The notes under the pieces are model-generated. The model had not been told where the DNA came from. It ran no database searches and saw only the letters and a program-made list of their open reading frames with translations. Position numbers and translations under genes: made by a program. Positions 19,779-28,807 of a stretch of 64,000 nucleotides of DNA are shown one piece after another. Every line of letters starts with the position of its first letter. Position 1 is the first letter of the stretch. Origin of the DNA: Bacillus sp. SLBN-46 (lineage in GTDB: Bacteria; Bacillota; Bacilli; Bacillales; Cytobacillaceae); assembly GCF_031453555.1 (NCBI RefSeq), contig NZ_JAVIZM010000001.1, forward strand, positions 4,409,001 through 4,473,000, given 5' to 3'.

Positions 19779-19845
19779 ATTCAATATTAATTAATCATTT
19801 CATTTCTCTTAGAAAAGAATATTAACGAAATTGGGGTTAGTTCTA

Positions 19846-20811
19846 CTAGAACGCACCAAAGTTATCAAGCAATTCACGCACTTCATCTGTTGATTTCGTG
19901 TTCATCAATTGATTTCTTAATCCACCAGCTCCAGGGAATCCTTTGACATAGATCTTAAAAAAGCGATGAAGAGCCGTGAAACGCCGTAGCTCTAAATGCG
20001 AATATTTATCATGAAGATCCATATGCAGTCTTAAGAGATCAAGCATTTCCTGGCTGCTATGAGCTTTCGGCTCCTTTTCAAAGGCAAATGGATTATGGAA
20101 AATACCACGGCCAATCATAACCCCATCGATACCATATTGATTGGCGAGCTTCAAGCCAGTTTGACGGTCAGGAATATCCCCATTGATCGTCAAAAGGGTA
20201 TCTGGTGCTACCTCGTCACGAAGTTTTTTAATCTCCGGGATTAGCTCCCAATGAGCATCTACTTTGCTCATTTCATCCCGTGTACGAAGATGAATGGAAA
20301 GATTGACAATGTCTTGTTCCAATATGTGTTTTAGCCAGACCTTCCATTCGTCTACATCTGAGAAACCAAGCCTTGTCTTTACACTTACGGGCAATCCTCC
20401 CGCTTTTGCTGCTTGTATTAATTCTGCTGCAACTTCTGGGCGGCAGATCAGGCCACTACCCTTCCCGTTCTGTACCACATTGGGTACAGGACAACCCATA
20501 TTGATATCCAAACCCTTAAAGCCCAGTTCCGCCATACCAATACTCATTTGCCGAAAGTTTTCAGGCTTGTCCCCCCATATATGAGCGACAATTGGCTGTT
20601 CATCCTCTGTAAAAGTCAAACGCCCGCGCACACTTTTGATCCCATCTGGGTGACAATAACTCTCACTGTTTGTAAACTCTGTAAAAAACACATCAGGTCT
20701 AGCTGCCTCACTCACTACATGACGAAAAACAACATCCGTCACTTCTTCCATGGGTGCCAGTATAAAAAAAGGTCGTGGTAAATCACGCCAAAAATTATCT
20801 TTCATATTCAA
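19846..20811 (-). CDS. tRNA-dihydrouridine synthase
   Basis: This 321-aa FMN-dependent enzyme reduces uridine to dihydrouridine in tRNA. The TIM barrel begins [11 protein letters not shown], and the catalytic Cys is in [25 protein letters not shown] and INGDIPD are FMN-binding strands and [13 protein letters not shown] the phosphate loop. It differs from the DusB-type enzyme usual in Bacillus and resembles the shorter, DusC-like branch. The first AGAGG lies 8 nt before a TTG at 20811 and 14 nt before an ATG at 20805; the upstream TTG at 20817 is too close to it. It is a single gene with its own promoter and terminator. Confidence 0.9.
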   Translation of the reverse strand: MNMKDNFWRDLPRPFFILAPMEEVTDVVFRHVVSEAARPDVFFTEFTNSESYCHPDGIKSVRGRLTFTEDEQPIVAHIWGDKPENFRQMSIGMAELGFKGLDINMGCPVPNVVQNGKGSGLICRPEVAAELIQAAKAGGLPVSVKTRLGFSDVDEWKVWLKHILEQDIVNLSIHLRTRDEMSKVDAHWELIPEIKKLRDEVAPDTLLTINGDIPDRQTGLKLANQYGIDGVMIGRGIFHNPFAFEKEPKAHSSQEMLDLLRLHMDLHDKYSHLELRRFTALHRFFKIYVKGFPGAGGLRNQLMNTKSTDEVRELLDNFGAF

Positions 20812-20892
20812 ATTCAAATCCTCTCATTATGGGATATTTGTCCAAAACCTTGTCCCAAAATTAAAGAGCAGATTGTCCCTGCTTCCTTTACA

Positions 20893-20922
20893 CTTATACC
20901 ATGTTTAAGTACTTTTTATCAA
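20893..20922 (-). promoter_or_regulatory. SigA-type promoter of the dihydrouridine synthase gene
   Basis: On the minus strand TTGATA, an 18-nt spacer and TATAAG preceded by TGG (extended -10) lie about 80 nt upstream of the start. The fit to the vegetative consensus is good. Confidence 0.6.
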
Positions 20923-21000
20923 ACAGATCGGTACTGTATATTTTCACCAAATCGGGGTAGCAAGACACCTTTTATTAAAAAACTGGTTATACAAACAGAA

Positions 21001-21018
21001 AGAGCGGCATAGCCGCTC
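21001..21018 (-). terminator. Terminator after the small membrane protein gene
   Basis: GAGCGGC, loop of 3, GCCGCTC, followed on the minus strand by TTTCTGTTTG. It lies 22 nt after the stop. Confidence 0.75.
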
Positions 21019-21039
21019 CTCCATTTATTTTATTCTTTA

Positions 21040-21336
21040 TTAGGAAAATACCGACGAAAACATCGAGAAATAACCGACGATAATCATTAACGAAAAGACT
21101 GTTGCCCATATCGCATTTTGTTTCACACTTTTCTTCAAAAAAAATGCAATAATAAAGATAATGAGATTAGGTGCAGCGCCAAAAAGCGCAAACAGAAGTA
21201 TGTTATAGGTTAACTCACCAGCGCTCTCGGTTCCAGTACGACCACCTAAACCCATCGCTCCTACAAAATACATTATGGCATGGTAAAAAATTAAAGCAAT
21301 GTTGATACCTAGATACATTAAAAATACTTTCAAATC
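21040..21336 (-). CDS. Small three-helix membrane protein, unknown function
   Basis: The protein (98 aa from the TTG start) has three hydrophobic segments: FLMYLGINIALIFYHAIMYF, NILLFALFGAAPNLIIFIIAFF and the C-terminal ATVFSLMIIVGYFSMF, with a short polar loop GLGGRTGTESAGELT. No family is recognised. The only strong ribosome site, GGAGGGG, overlaps an ATG at 21348 and sits 6 nt before a TTG at 21336, so TTG is the likelier start. It stands between the sigma/DUF4179 genes and the dihydrouridine synthase gene, with its own terminator. Confidence 0.6.
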   Translation of the reverse strand, partial: DLKVFLMYLGINIALIFYHAIMYFVGAMGLGGRTGTESAGELTYNILLFALFGAAPNLIIFIIAFFLKKSVKQNAIWATVFSLMIIVGYFSMFSSVFS

Positions 21337-21398
21337 AAGCCCCTCCATAATATAAACATTATCTTACAGAGGGACTTGTCCCTCTCGTGTTTATTTAA

Positions 21399-21421
21399 AA
21401 TGTTGATAGAAATTCAACATT
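21399..21421 (-). terminator. Candidate terminator of the ECF sigma/DUF4179 operon
   Basis: AATGTTGA, a 7-nt loop and TCAACATT form a perfect 8-bp stem followed on the minus strand by TTTTAAATAAA. A second perfect hairpin (AGAGGGAC/GTCCCTCT, 21368-21385) lies just beyond. Confidence 0.55.
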
Positions 21422-21647
21422 ATATGGCATTAAAGTCTACTGCGGAATCTTGTGTATAATCTAATTCCGGTATATCACGACCTACACGCACAGCTGCTCC
21501 GAACCATACCGCTTCACTTAGAGGGTCACTATTTATACTATAATTATAGATTAAATCATCACAGTCGTCACTTTTTGCATCACTATGAGGGATGGCAATG
21601 TGTGGACTGTAATTGACAATACACGAGATGCTGGCGGATTTATTCAT
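21420..21647 (-). CDS. Doubtful small ORF overlapping the DUF4179 stop
   Basis: A 75-codon frame opens with an ATG that overlaps the DUF4179 stop (ATGAATAA) and runs to the terminator hairpin. The peptide is acidic, with [16 protein letters not shown] and [18 protein letters not shown], and has no membrane segment. No family is recognised and only a weak GTGGAG lies too close to the start. The coupling-like overlap is the sole argument for it; a chance frame is quite possible. Confidence 0.3.
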   Translation of the reverse strand: MNKSASISCIVNYSPHIAIPHSDAKSDDCDDLIYNYSINSDPLSEAVWFGAAVRVGRDIPELDYTQDSAVDFNAI

Positions 21648-23055
21648 TCTCCACTGGAAGTTCAACCGTAAATGGTTTTAAATCCTTTGATGGGACAAAG
21701 CTTGAAAAATCAAATAGTAACATTGTATTTTCCAGCTTAAAATTCTCAATCCTTTCTTCTCCGTTTAAGTCAAAAGTAGATTGGAAATGTGCTGTTTCCT
21801 TATCAATCATTTTTACTTTATTAAACGGAATACCATGGTTTTTAGGTGGCCATGCATTTTCCGGGTCGATCTTGGTTAAATATTCCTTATCAACCAACCA
21901 GAAAAGGTACTCCAAATTATGGTTAATTGTTTCAAGTTTACCTTTACTCAAATTCTTCGGAAGCCCTGTAAGTTGATAATCTATTACCAATTTCTCACCT
22001 TTTTGAGTGACATCATTTACCTGCAGGCCTAAATTGAACCGTGTGCTTTTTAATGTAAATGTTTTTTTGTCCAAAAGCTGTTGCACTTTTGGATCTGCTG
22101 CAGATAACCGAGGATAGAAGGTAAGTGAAGTAATATCTGAATTGAGCTTAGTCATTTCTCTTCTCGTAGTACTATGATATCCATCTTCTTGTTTCGATTC
22201 CTCGAGATAGGTTGGGTTTTCAAACCTATACACTTTCCCTTTATTATCAACAGCTTTTTGTATATAAATATCATCACCTTTGTATTTCTCCACGGTCTCA
22301 TAAATAAGCGAAGAGGATGCTTTTGCAGTAAGTATCTCTTTAATACTGATTTTTACTTCGTCTTCCGGATATCCTTGCTCCTTGTTAATAGCAAGTGTAC
22401 GATTTTTTTCTTGTTTAATTGGAATATCAAAATTCCATTCTCCTTTTATCCCGTTAATATTATGAATCGTTATAGGAAGGGTAGAATTCTCCTTGAATGA
22501 TTTATAGGGATAATTCATTTTCCATTGAAAATTATATCCATTCTCTACTTTCTTAATGTCATTTGACTTTCCATTTAGCCAAGGGTCATGATCCCCTTTA
22601 TTGTGTTCGAAGTTCATATCAAAGCTTACTTCTCCCTTTTCGTTATGCCCTTTTTCAACATCTTCATCTACAAATCCTGTAATGGATACCACACTGCCAT
22701 CAAAGTAAGCGCTGGTCAATTTTACAGTTACCCCATTTTTGGTAAGTGATTGATTTAATTCCGTTACTGCATCCTGATTAGCTAATTCCACGCCTGTTCT
22801 ATCATTAAATTCTTGAAAAATCCCGCCTATTAATGGAGTTTTAGCTAATACTCTATTCATTGTAGGATTAACAAATCCTGAGGCAATGGTGATTCCAAGA
22901 AGAGCAGCAGCAGTCGCCACACCCACAAGACCCTTCTTTTTCTTTGCCTTTCCCCTATTACCTTCCTTGTTTATCCCTTTGGAGATGGCGCTAAATACTT
23001 TTTCTTTGGGCACAGGTATTTGCTCTATTGCTGTTTTGAATTCCTTGTTATCCAT
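21640..23055 (-). CDS. DUF4179-domain membrane protein, probable anti-sigma factor
   Basis: This protein (471 aa from ATG at 23055) has a short cytoplasmic N terminus ([19 protein letters not shown]), one transmembrane helix near residues 45-65 ([20 protein letters not shown]) and a large extracytoplasmic DUF4179 region with a DUF5643-like C-terminal half. Proteins of this plan sit next to ECF sigma genes and act as anti-sigma or sensor partners. The ATG overlaps the sigma gene by 8 nt, with AGGAGG 9 nt upstream, which implies coupled synthesis in fixed ratio. A 13-residue segment ([13 protein letters not shown]) is duplicated as a relic at 23762. Confidence 0.8.
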   Translation of the reverse strand: MDNKEFKTAIEQIPVPKEKVFSAISKGINKEGNRGKAKKKKGLVGVATAAALLGITIASGFVNPTMNRVLAKTPLIGGIFQEFNDRTGVELANQDAVTELNQSLTKNGVTVKLTSAYFDGSVVSITGFVDEDVEKGHNEKGEVSFDMNFEHNKGDHDPWLNGKSNDIKKVENGYNFQWKMNYPYKSFKENSTLPITIHNINGIKGEWNFDIPIKQEKNRTLAINKEQGYPEDEVKISIKEILTAKASSSLIYETVEKYKGDDIYIQKAVDNKGKVYRFENPTYLEESKQEDGYHSTTRREMTKLNSDITSLTFYPRLSAADPKVQQLLDKKTFTLKSTRFNLGLQVNDVTQKGEKLVIDYQLTGLPKNLSKGKLETINHNLEYLFWLVDKEYLTKIDPENAWPPKNHGIPFNKVKMIDKETAHFQSTFDLNGEERIENFKLENTMLLFDFSSFVPSKDLKPFTVELPVENE

Positions 23056-23587
23056 GGCATTTGTCCTCCTCATTTTTATAGGACTTTTTTAACTCTGCTT
23101 TCCCTCTACTTAAATATGTTTTTACGGTGCTCTCTGGAATTTCCATGACACTGCTAATCACTTTAATAGAGTAATCATAATAGTAAAATAAGATAATCGC
23201 AGTACGATAATTCTCTCTCAGCTGCTGAATTGCATTTATCAGCTGTAAAGATTCTTCAATGTTTGAATCTGCCTGACCCGGCAGGTTCGACAATATCTCA
23301 TCACTCAACGGAACAACATTGCTTTTTCTCTTTAGGACATGTCCCGAACATCGTATGACAATCCTTGTGAGCCAGGTCATAAAATACTCCGGATTTTTTA
23401 ACGAATGGATAGATGTAAAGGCCTGATAGGTTGCTTCTTGGACAACATCCAACGCATCTTCTTCGTTATGTACATAAAGATAGGCAGTACGGTAGATTCT
23501 TTCATAATGTTGTTGAATTAACTTTTCAAAGGCGCTTTTATTACCTTTGATTGCTTTCTTAACTAGCCGGTGGCTTTCTATTTCCAT
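23048..23587 (-). CDS. ECF RNA polymerase sigma factor
   Basis: This 179-aa protein has the two ECF domains: region 2 ([20 protein letters not shown], then [17 protein letters not shown]) and region 4 ([19 protein letters not shown], then helix-turn-helix [19 protein letters not shown]). It resembles SigV/SigW/SigX-type envelope-stress sigma factors. GGGGGGGCG-type sequence precedes the ATG. A TGAAAC element about 50 nt upstream of the start could be the -35 of an autoregulated ECF promoter, but no convincing -10 (CGTC) follows. Its partner is the overlapping DUF4179 gene. Confidence 0.88.
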   Translation of the reverse strand: MEIESHRLVKKAIKGNKSAFEKLIQQHYERIYRTAYLYVHNEEDALDVVQEATYQAFTSIHSLKNPEYFMTWLTRIVIRCSGHVLKRKSNVVPLSDEILSNLPGQADSNIEESLQLINAIQQLRENYRTAIILFYYYDYSIKVISSVMEIPESTVKTYLSRGKAELKKSYKNEEDKCHG

Positions 23588-23708
23588 CTTTTTCGCCCCC
23601 CCTTTACTAATTAGTGGAATCTATACTCAAGAAAAGTTTCAAAAAGTTAAAGTTTTTATTTTTCTAAGGAAAAGCATAACATGGAACTAAAATCCGAAGT
23701 TCAAAAAA

Positions 23709-23744
23709 ATAAGCAGAAACCTGATTCGGCTTCTGCTTATTTTA
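23709..23744 (-). terminator. Terminator of the amino-acid ABC transporter operon
   Basis: AATAAGCAGAA and TTCTGCTTATT enclose a 12-nt loop; the minus strand continues TTTTTTTGAAC. It lies about 70 nt after the ATPase stop. Confidence 0.8.
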
Positions 23745-23761
23745 ATACTATTTTCGCAAAA

Positions 23762-23800
23762 TCGATCTTAGTTAGATATTCCTTATCAACCAACCAGAAA
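23762..23800 (-). repeat. 39-bp relic of the DUF4179 gene
   Basis: 37 of 39 bases match 21866-21904 inside the DUF4179 gene. In frame on the minus strand it encodes [13 protein letters not shown], identical to the gene, and both differences are synonymous. It lies between the ABC ATPase stop and its terminator, and the frame closes 8 codons later. It looks like the remnant of a second DUF4179 copy or of a partial duplication. Confidence 0.75.
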
Positions 23801-23811
23801 CTTATTTCAAA

Positions 23812-24555
23812 TTATTTAAACATGGTTGCTTGAAGGAATTCTTTTGTACGTTGCTCCTTTGGATGATCAAAGAATTCATTTGGCCGATTTCTTTCGATAA
23901 TTCTACCATCGTCCATGAGGACAATCCAATCAGCAACCTCACGAGCGAAGCCCATTTCATGGGTAACCACTACCATGGTCATTCCTTCATCGGCTAACTC
24001 CTTCATGGTTGCCAATACCTCACCAACTAGCTGCGGATCAAGGGCAGATGTCGGTTCATCAAAAAGCATAATATCCGGCTTCATGGCCAGCGACCTGGCA
24101 ATTGCCACACGCTGCTTTTGACCGCCTGACAACTTGCTAGGATAAACATTGGCCTTATCCACAAGACCCACCTTTTGTAGCAACTCGTTTGCTTCAGCAA
24201 TGGCCTGGTCTTTTGGGATTTTCTTTACCATGATGGGTGCTTCAATGACATTTTCAAGGACGGTTTTATGTGGGAATAGATTAAAGTGCTGGAAAACCAT
24301 CCCCACCGTTTGACGGACATTGTTAATATTGTGGGTTTCCGGGCTAATCTTTTCCCCGCGGATTGAAATTTTCCCACCTCCCCTTTTTTCTAAAAAGTTA
24401 AGGCATCTTAGTAGAGTACTTTTACCAGAGCCAGATGCTCCGACCAAGCAGACAACTTCACTTTCATACACGGACATGTTTATATCTTTTAATACATGTA
24501 AACTGCCATAAGATTTATGTAAGTTTTCTATTTTTATCATTTCTCGATCATTCAC
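23812..24555 (-). CDS. Polar amino-acid ABC transporter ATP-binding protein (GlnQ/TcyN type)
   Basis: This 247-aa ATPase has Walker [11 protein letters not shown]-loop [11 protein letters not shown], signature [13 protein letters not shown], Walker [13 protein letters not shown] and the His-switch VVTHEMGFA, all typical of the PAAT family. It powers uptake of a polar amino acid with the permease and lipoprotein encoded just upstream. The start is GTG, 8 nt after AGGAGG; an ATG five codons on has no separate site. It is the last gene of the three-gene operon. Confidence 0.92.
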   Translation of the reverse strand: MNDREMIKIENLHKSYGSLHVLKDINMSVYESEVVCLVGASGSGKSTLLRCLNFLEKRGGGKISIRGEKISPETHNINNVRQTVGMVFQHFNLFPHKTVLENVIEAPIMVKKIPKDQAIAEANELLQKVGLVDKANVYPSKLSGGQKQRVAIARSLAMKPDIMLFDEPTSALDPQLVGEVLATMKELADEGMTMVVVTHEMGFAREVADWIVLMDDGRIIERNRPNEFFDHPKEQRTKEFLQATMFK

Positions 24556-24567
24556 TTTATCGTCCTC

Positions 24568-25233
24568 CTATCGATCACTAACTGCTAATCTCTTTTCGAA
24601 CAGGCTCACCAGCATAGTTAATACTGCAACAAGTACTAGATAATAAACGGCTACTATTAACAAGTAGGTCATTTCATCGAAATTATTGGAACCCAGTGTC
24701 GTCGAAACATTGAACAGTTCATTCATGGAAATAAAGGCTGCCAGAGATGAATCCTTAAGTCCAATAATAAATTGGTTTCCAAGGGGAGGCAGTGCCCTCT
24801 TGAAAGCCTGTGGAAGAATGATCCGGCGCATGGCTAGTATTCTGGTCATGCCGAGAGAGCGGGCCGCTTCCATTTGCCCTTTATCAATGGACTGAATCGT
24901 CCCCCGAAAAATTTCTGCAATATAGGCACCGTTATGGAAGGCGAGTGCAAGAGCCGCTGCCCAAAAGTCAGGAATGAGGAAAATTCCGCTGAAGCCAAAA
25001 TACAGAATGAAAATCTGGACAATGAGTGGAGTTCCCCTTACAAGAAATACATAGGCATTTGAAATATACTCCAATACTTTAATCCTTGATATTTTTAAAA
25101 GAGCAAAAAATAATCCGAATAAAATCCCAATTAAAATGGAGACAACCGTAAGCTTTAACGTCAACAGCGCCGCATCTATGAAAAGGTTTTTACTACTGAC
25201 AAACGTATGTAAAAAGTGAGAAAAACTAGGCAA
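24568..25233 (-). CDS. Polar amino-acid ABC transporter permease
   Basis: This 221-aa membrane protein of the HisMQ family has about five helices and the EAA loop MEAARSLGMTRILAMRRIILPQ (from residue 130), followed by NQFIIGLKDSSLA. One permease gene suggests a homodimer. It starts with TTG 10 nt after AAAGGA. It lies between the lipoprotein and ATPase genes with 12 nt to the latter. Confidence 0.9.
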   Translation of the reverse strand: MPSFSHFLHTFVSSKNLFIDAALLTLKLTVVSILIGILFGLFFALLKISRIKVLEYISNAYVFLVRGTPLIVQIFILYFGFSGIFLIPDFWAAALALAFHNGAYIAEIFRGTIQSIDKGQMEAARSLGMTRILAMRRIILPQAFKRALPPLGNQFIIGLKDSSLAAFISMNELFNVSTTLGSNNFDEMTYLLIVAVYYLVLVAVLTMLVSLFEKRLAVSDR

Positions 25234-25268
25234 AATAACAACATCCTTTCTTTCTAATAATCAATCTA

Positions 25269-26051
25269 TTATTCTGGTTTTTTCGTAATATCCTCACCAA
25301 AATACTTTTGACTGATTCGGGATAGTGTTCCATTGTTACGAAGTCTTTGAAGTGCGTCATTAATCCGCTTGAGCAGGATTGGATTATCCTTCGGAACAAC
25401 AATAGCCTGCTCGCTTCGCTCAATTAACTGCTGCCCCTGAATTTTGAATCCTTCCTTTTTGGCACTTTTACCAGTGACAAAATCGGTAATAACGGCGTCA
25501 TGCCGGCCAATACTTAGCGCTTTTAATGCCGTAATATCACTGTCATACATTTTAATATTGCTGGTATACTTTTTGGCTGTATCCGCATAGGTGGAGCCCT
25601 TTGCTACGGCAACTTCTTTTCCTTTTAAGTCATCTACTGTTTTAATCTTGCTGTCAGGTCTTGTGAAGATCTGTGGACCTGAGTAATAGTAGGGTGTGGA
25701 AAAATCAACTTGTTTGGCGCGTTGGGGGTTAATGGTGTGGCTGGCGACGGCTGCATCTGCCCGTCCCGTTTTAATGCCCTCAATGAGTCCTTTGAATTTC
25801 ATCCTCTTCTGGACTGGTTCAAGGCCCAGCTCTTTTCCTACTGCGTTTCCTACCTCAATATCGAAACCAGTCATCGATAAATCTTCATTCCTAACATAGC
25901 TAAAGGGCTTAAATTCTCCTGAAGCTGCAAAAATAAATTTCTGCTTATCTATCAGCTTTGTTCCATCTGCCAGCTGGTCCTTTTGGATACAGCCAGTCAG
26001 TATCCCCATCAGAAATAAGCACGATAGAATAATTATGTATCGTTTTTCCAT
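25269..26051 (-). CDS. Amino-acid-binding lipoprotein (transporter substrate-binding protein, family 3)
   Basis: The mature protein follows a lipobox LTGC (acylated Cys21 from the ATG at 26051). The family-3 fold shows FKPFSYVRNEDLSMTGFDIE, GRADAAVASHTINPQRAKQVDFS and GRHDAVITD. It resembles the cystine, arginine or glutamine binding proteins of Bacillus (TcyA/ArtP group); which amino acid it binds cannot be decided by eye. The chosen ATG has GGAG 11 nt upstream; the open frame begins nine codons earlier without a ribosome site. It is the first gene of the operon. Confidence 0.88.
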   Translation of the reverse strand: MEKRYIIILSCLFLMGILTGCIQKDQLADGTKLIDKQKFIFAASGEFKPFSYVRNEDLSMTGFDIEVGNAVGKELGLEPVQKRMKFKGLIEGIKTGRADAAVASHTINPQRAKQVDFSTPYYYSGPQIFTRPDSKIKTVDDLKGKEVAVAKGSTYADTAKKYTSNIKMYDSDITALKALSIGRHDAVITDFVTGKSAKKEGFKIQGQQLIERSEQAIVVPKDNPILLKRINDALQRLRNNGTLSRISQKYFGEDITKKPE

Positions 26052-26112
26052 GCTTGATTTTTCTCCTCTCTCGTTCAAGCTTTACCGCAAGTTTCCCGAT
26101 CATTGATGAAAA

Positions 26113-26149
26113 GGACTGCTCTTCTGCTTCTGAAGCAGAAAAGCAGTCC
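26113..26149 (-). terminator. Hairpin between DUF1540 gene and amino-acid transporter operon
   Basis: On the minus strand GGACTGCT, TTTCTGCTTC, a small loop, GAAGCAGAAG and AGCAGTCC pair almost fully and are followed by TTTTCATC. It begins 8 nt after the DUF1540 stop. It ends that gene or acts as a partial terminator before the transporter, whose start is 62 nt further. Confidence 0.65.
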
Positions 26150-26156
26150 CATGTTT

Positions 26157-26315
26157 TCATTCACGAAGCTCGAAAGTTTTGCAAGCTGTTTCTTCCACAG
26201 TATCAGCCTTTCTGCTGCCGTGTGAACCTATCACATAAATGGAGTCAGCCACACATTGGTCGCCATCAGCCCAATACTTGCAGTTTTTAACATTACATTT
26301 CACATCCAATTTCAT
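26157..26315 (-). CDS. DUF1540 small cysteine-rich protein
   Basis: This 52-aa protein is too short for most ORF scans. It begins MKLDVKCNVKNCKYWADGDQ and ends ETACKTFELRE, with four Cys (7, 12, 21, 45) in the DUF1540 arrangement and the family's ADSIYV segment. The Cys pattern suggests a small metal-binding fold; function is unknown, though such proteins are common in spore-formers. AGAGGGGGTGG lies 6 nt before the ATG, a very strong ribosome site. It precedes the amino-acid transporter operon, separated by a hairpin. Confidence 0.85.
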   Translation of the reverse strand: MKLDVKCNVKNCKYWADGDQCVADSIYVIGSHGSRKADTVEETACKTFELRE

Positions 26316-26414
26316 ATTGTGCCACCCCCTCTATAAGGTTTTCTTTTTTAATACCCCCTTCAAAATTGGTTGAAACAAGATTTTTTCATCGATGCTGTTG
26401 CCACTGCCCAAGTA

Positions 26415-26490
26415 ATTCGCCGTTAAAGTGGTTCAATTCGTTGATAAACTTGTAAATTCGCTGATAAACTTGAAAAAATCGCTGATAAAA
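26415..26490. repeat. Four-box intergenic repeat, ATTCGCTGATAAA family
   Basis: Boxes begin at 26415, 26436, 26456 and 26477, spaced 21, 20 and 21 nt. The consensus is ATTCGcTGATAAActTG; the first copy is diverged (ATTCGCCGTTAAA). It occupies the gene-free stretch 26316-26700 and is followed at once by a long perfect palindrome. No coding function is apparent. Confidence 0.75.
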
Positions 26491-26492
26491 CA

Positions 26493-26542
26493 GATTCACA
26501 AACTAATAAGGTATCGTTTTGCACCTTATTAGTTTGTGAATC
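26493..26542. repeat. Perfect 20-bp inverted repeat with 10-nt loop
   Basis: GATTCACAAACTAATAAGGT (26493-26512) and its exact complement (26523-26542) flank ATCGTTTTGC. The stem has no T-run on either side, so it is not a standard terminator. It abuts the four-box repeat and may be a processed-RNA hairpin, a replication pausing site or part of the same mobile repeat. Confidence 0.8.
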
Positions 26543-26591
26543 GGAGTTCAAACGTGTTTAATAACAACATTTTTTACGAAAACAGCCAAAA

Positions 26592-26620
26592 AAAAGACTA
26601 TTTCTTTCTGAAATAGTCTC
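26592..26620 (-). terminator. Terminator of the ABC-2 exporter operon
   Basis: AGACTATTTC, loop TTTCT, GAAATAGTCT; on the minus strand it is followed by TTTTTTTT. It lies 80 nt past the permease stop. Confidence 0.85.
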
Positions 26621-26700
26621 TCTGAATTATTTAAATACAAATTGTACGGTGTGCATCTATATTTTACAAAATCGGCTGGAATTTGTTATTAGCCTTTTTC

Positions 26701-27792
26701 CTATTCCCATTTAAACACTAAACTGGCTAACACAAATCCACCTAATAACCAACATCCTAATACAAGAGTTTCCGTTCCCAATTGAAGAAAAGGGGTTCCA
26801 AGATTCATCGTCTCCCGCAAGGCAGAACTTAAATGAGCAATAGGCAGTACCTTAACAATGGGTTGAATAATATCTGGCATATTACTAATCGGAAAGAACA
26901 CACCTCCAAGAAACAGCATGGGAAACGTAACAAATCCTGCGATTGGCCCAGCACTTTCAGGATTTTTCGCAATCCCTGCAATAATAAAACCAAGTGACAT
27001 AAATGCAAGGGTGCCAAGGACAATGAAGAAGATCAAAGAAAGCCAAGAGCCTACGACATTAATACCGAATACTAAATTAGCAATTAGGACGACCAATAGA
27101 GCTTGAGTTCCATTAAGTAATAAACGAGCTGTGATTTGAGCAGCGATGAAGGTGGATGCTTTGAGTCTCGTTCCTTGCATTCTCCGCAAGATCCCTCTTT
27201 CCCGCCAGGCAGCAATTTGTCCAGCAACACCATTCATGTTATTGCTCATAATCATCATAGCAACGATTCCTGGGACGAGGAAATCGACATAACGAATATT
27301 TCGGGCTTCTATGCCTATTTTTTCAACCGTCACTAAAGGTTTGTAGCCAACAAGTGCTTTACTATATTGATCAATGATGCCATTTACAACGGTCAGGCCG
27401 AGTTCCGAGGTGGTGAGATTTTTCTCATTATAATAAACCGGAAGGGAAAAGGGGTGTTCCTTGTCCTTCAAGTTTGCTTCATACCCTTTTGGAATTTCAA
27501 TAAGAAGCTGGATTTCTCCATTTCTCAAGGCTTGTTTTCCATTTTGAACTTTTCCATAACTTATGGTATTTAGTCCCTCGTACTTGTCAAACAGTTTCTT
27601 TAGATCCTCCGAGGAACTTGTTTGTTCCAAGTCGATTACCCCTACGGTTAACGATAGATTATCCTCCTTACCTGCAAAGGAACCAAGAGCTAGCATTAAG
27701 ATAATCGGAAAGAGTAAGGTAAAGAATAAAACCTGTTTATTGCGAGCAAAGATTCTTAATTGTGCAAGAGTTAACTGCCAGTAAGCTCTCAT
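26701..27792 (-). CDS. ABC-2 type exporter permease
   Basis: This 363-aa membrane protein has one N-terminal helix (QVLFFTLLFPIILMLALGSF), a soluble extracytoplasmic region of about 140 residues and five to six C-terminal helices from residue 170. GVFFPISNMPDIIQPIVKVLPIAHL is the conserved ABC-2 transporter end segment. It pairs with the ATPase encoded upstream, overlapping it by 4 nt (ATGA). Such two-gene systems export drugs, lipids or peptides; no substrate is evident here. It might serve the nearby TOMM peptide, but 3.5 kb and a plus-strand gene lie between, so that is speculation. Confidence 0.88.
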   Translation of the reverse strand: MRAYWQLTLAQLRIFARNKQVLFFTLLFPIILMLALGSFAGKEDNLSLTVGVIDLEQTSSSEDLKKLFDKYEGLNTISYGKVQNGKQALRNGEIQLLIEIPKGYEANLKDKEHPFSLPVYYNEKNLTTSELGLTVVNGIIDQYSKALVGYKPLVTVEKIGIEARNIRYVDFLVPGIVAMMIMSNNMNGVAGQIAAWRERGILRRMQGTRLKASTFIAAQITARLLLNGTQALLVVLIANLVFGINVVGSWLSLIFFIVLGTLAFMSLGFIIAGIAKNPESAGPIAGFVTFPMLFLGGVFFPISNMPDIIQPIVKVLPIAHLSSALRETMNLGTPFLQLGTETLVLGCWLLGGFVLASLVFKWE

Positions 27793-28715
27793 GACTCTCT
27801 GATACTCCTTCCTGTCATATGAATAAAAACATCCTCTAATGTTGCTAAACGTGTTTGTAAATCCTCAATTTTAAATAGATGTTCCGTAGAGGCCTGAATT
27901 AAGGATGTTAAAGCTGTTTGTAAATCATCTGTATATAACTGGATAAAAGTATCTTTTATAGACACATCTTTAACACCATTTAAATTCAAAAGTAACTCTT
28001 TTTCAGGCGGATTGCTTAAATGAAACTCTATTGTGCTTGTTGATTGGAGTTTCTTCACTAGATTGTCTGGCGTATCAAGAGCAATCAATTCTCCTTGATC
28101 CATTATCCCGATGCGGTCACAGAGTACATGAGCTTCATCCATATAATGAGTGGAGAGGATAACTGTTTTTCCGCGATCTTTTAAACGTAGTACAATGTCC
28201 CACAAGGTTCTTCTTGCTTGTGGATCGAGTCCAGTCGTTGGTTCATCGAGAAACACAATTTCCGGGTCATGTATAAGAGCTAAGGCAATAGCAAGACGCT
28301 GCTTTTGTCCGCCGGAAAGTCCTTTAATACGGGCATTTTTCTTCTCTGTTAAAAGCATTTCATCAATTAATTCATCGATGTTTACGTGGCTCGGATAGAA
28401 ACTTCCGTACAATTGCAGAATTTCATTTACTTTCAATAATTCAAATAAAGAAGTGGACTGAAGTTGAACTCCGATGACCTCTTTGACTTTGTTCACTTCC
28501 TTTTTCACATCAAAGCCTGCGAGTGCAGCGGTTCCTTCATCTGGCTTTCTAAGACCTACTAACATTTCAATCGTGGTTGTTTTTCCAGCACCATTTGGTC
28601 CAAGGAGACCAAAAACCTCTCCTTTTTCCACCTGAAAGGATACCCCGTTAACCGCTGTGTGAGAGCCGTATCGTTTTAATAGACTTTTTACGTCTACCAT
28701 TATGTTTTTAAGCAT
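27789..28715 (-). CDS. ABC-2 type exporter ATP-binding protein
   Basis: This 308-aa ATPase has Walker A GPNGAGKTT, signature [12 protein letters not shown], Walker B IVFLDEPTTGLDP and the switch LSTHYMDEA, of the DrrA/CcmA group. A C-terminal extension of about 80 residues (from LVKKLQSTSTIEF) is a regulatory domain common in drug exporters. GGAGG lies 6 nt before the ATG. Its stop overlaps the permease start by 4 nt, which indicates coupled translation. Confidence 0.9.
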   Translation of the reverse strand: MLKNIMVDVKSLLKRYGSHTAVNGVSFQVEKGEVFGLLGPNGAGKTTTIEMLVGLRKPDEGTAALAGFDVKKEVNKVKEVIGVQLQSTSLFELLKVNEILQLYGSFYPSHVNIDELIDEMLLTEKKNARIKGLSGGQKQRLAIALALIHDPEIVFLDEPTTGLDPQARRTLWDIVLRLKDRGKTVILSTHYMDEAHVLCDRIGIMDQGELIALDTPDNLVKKLQSTSTIEFHLSNPPEKELLLNLNGVKDVSIKDTFIQLYTDDLQTALTSLIQASTEHLFKIEDLQTRLATLEDVFIHMTGRSIRES

Positions 28716-28773
28716 AGCAAGCCTCCTAAGAACATTTATGTAATCCTTATATTGGAATTTAAGAATTCAAAAA

Positions 28774-28801
28774 AAGAAACAGCCATTTGAAGCTGTTTCT
28801 T
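28774..28801 (-). terminator. Terminator of the DUF6526 gene
   Basis: AAGAAACAGC, loop of 8, GCTGTTTCTT; the minus strand continues TTTTTTTGAATTC. It lies just past the stop at 28808. Confidence 0.85.
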
Positions 28802-28807
28802 TCTCAA

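Noticed and set aside
26701..28715. ABC-2 exporter as dedicated TOMM exporter/immunity system
   Set aside because: It is separated from the cluster by the DUF6526 and plus-strand ABC-F genes and own terminators; nothing in the sequence links them.
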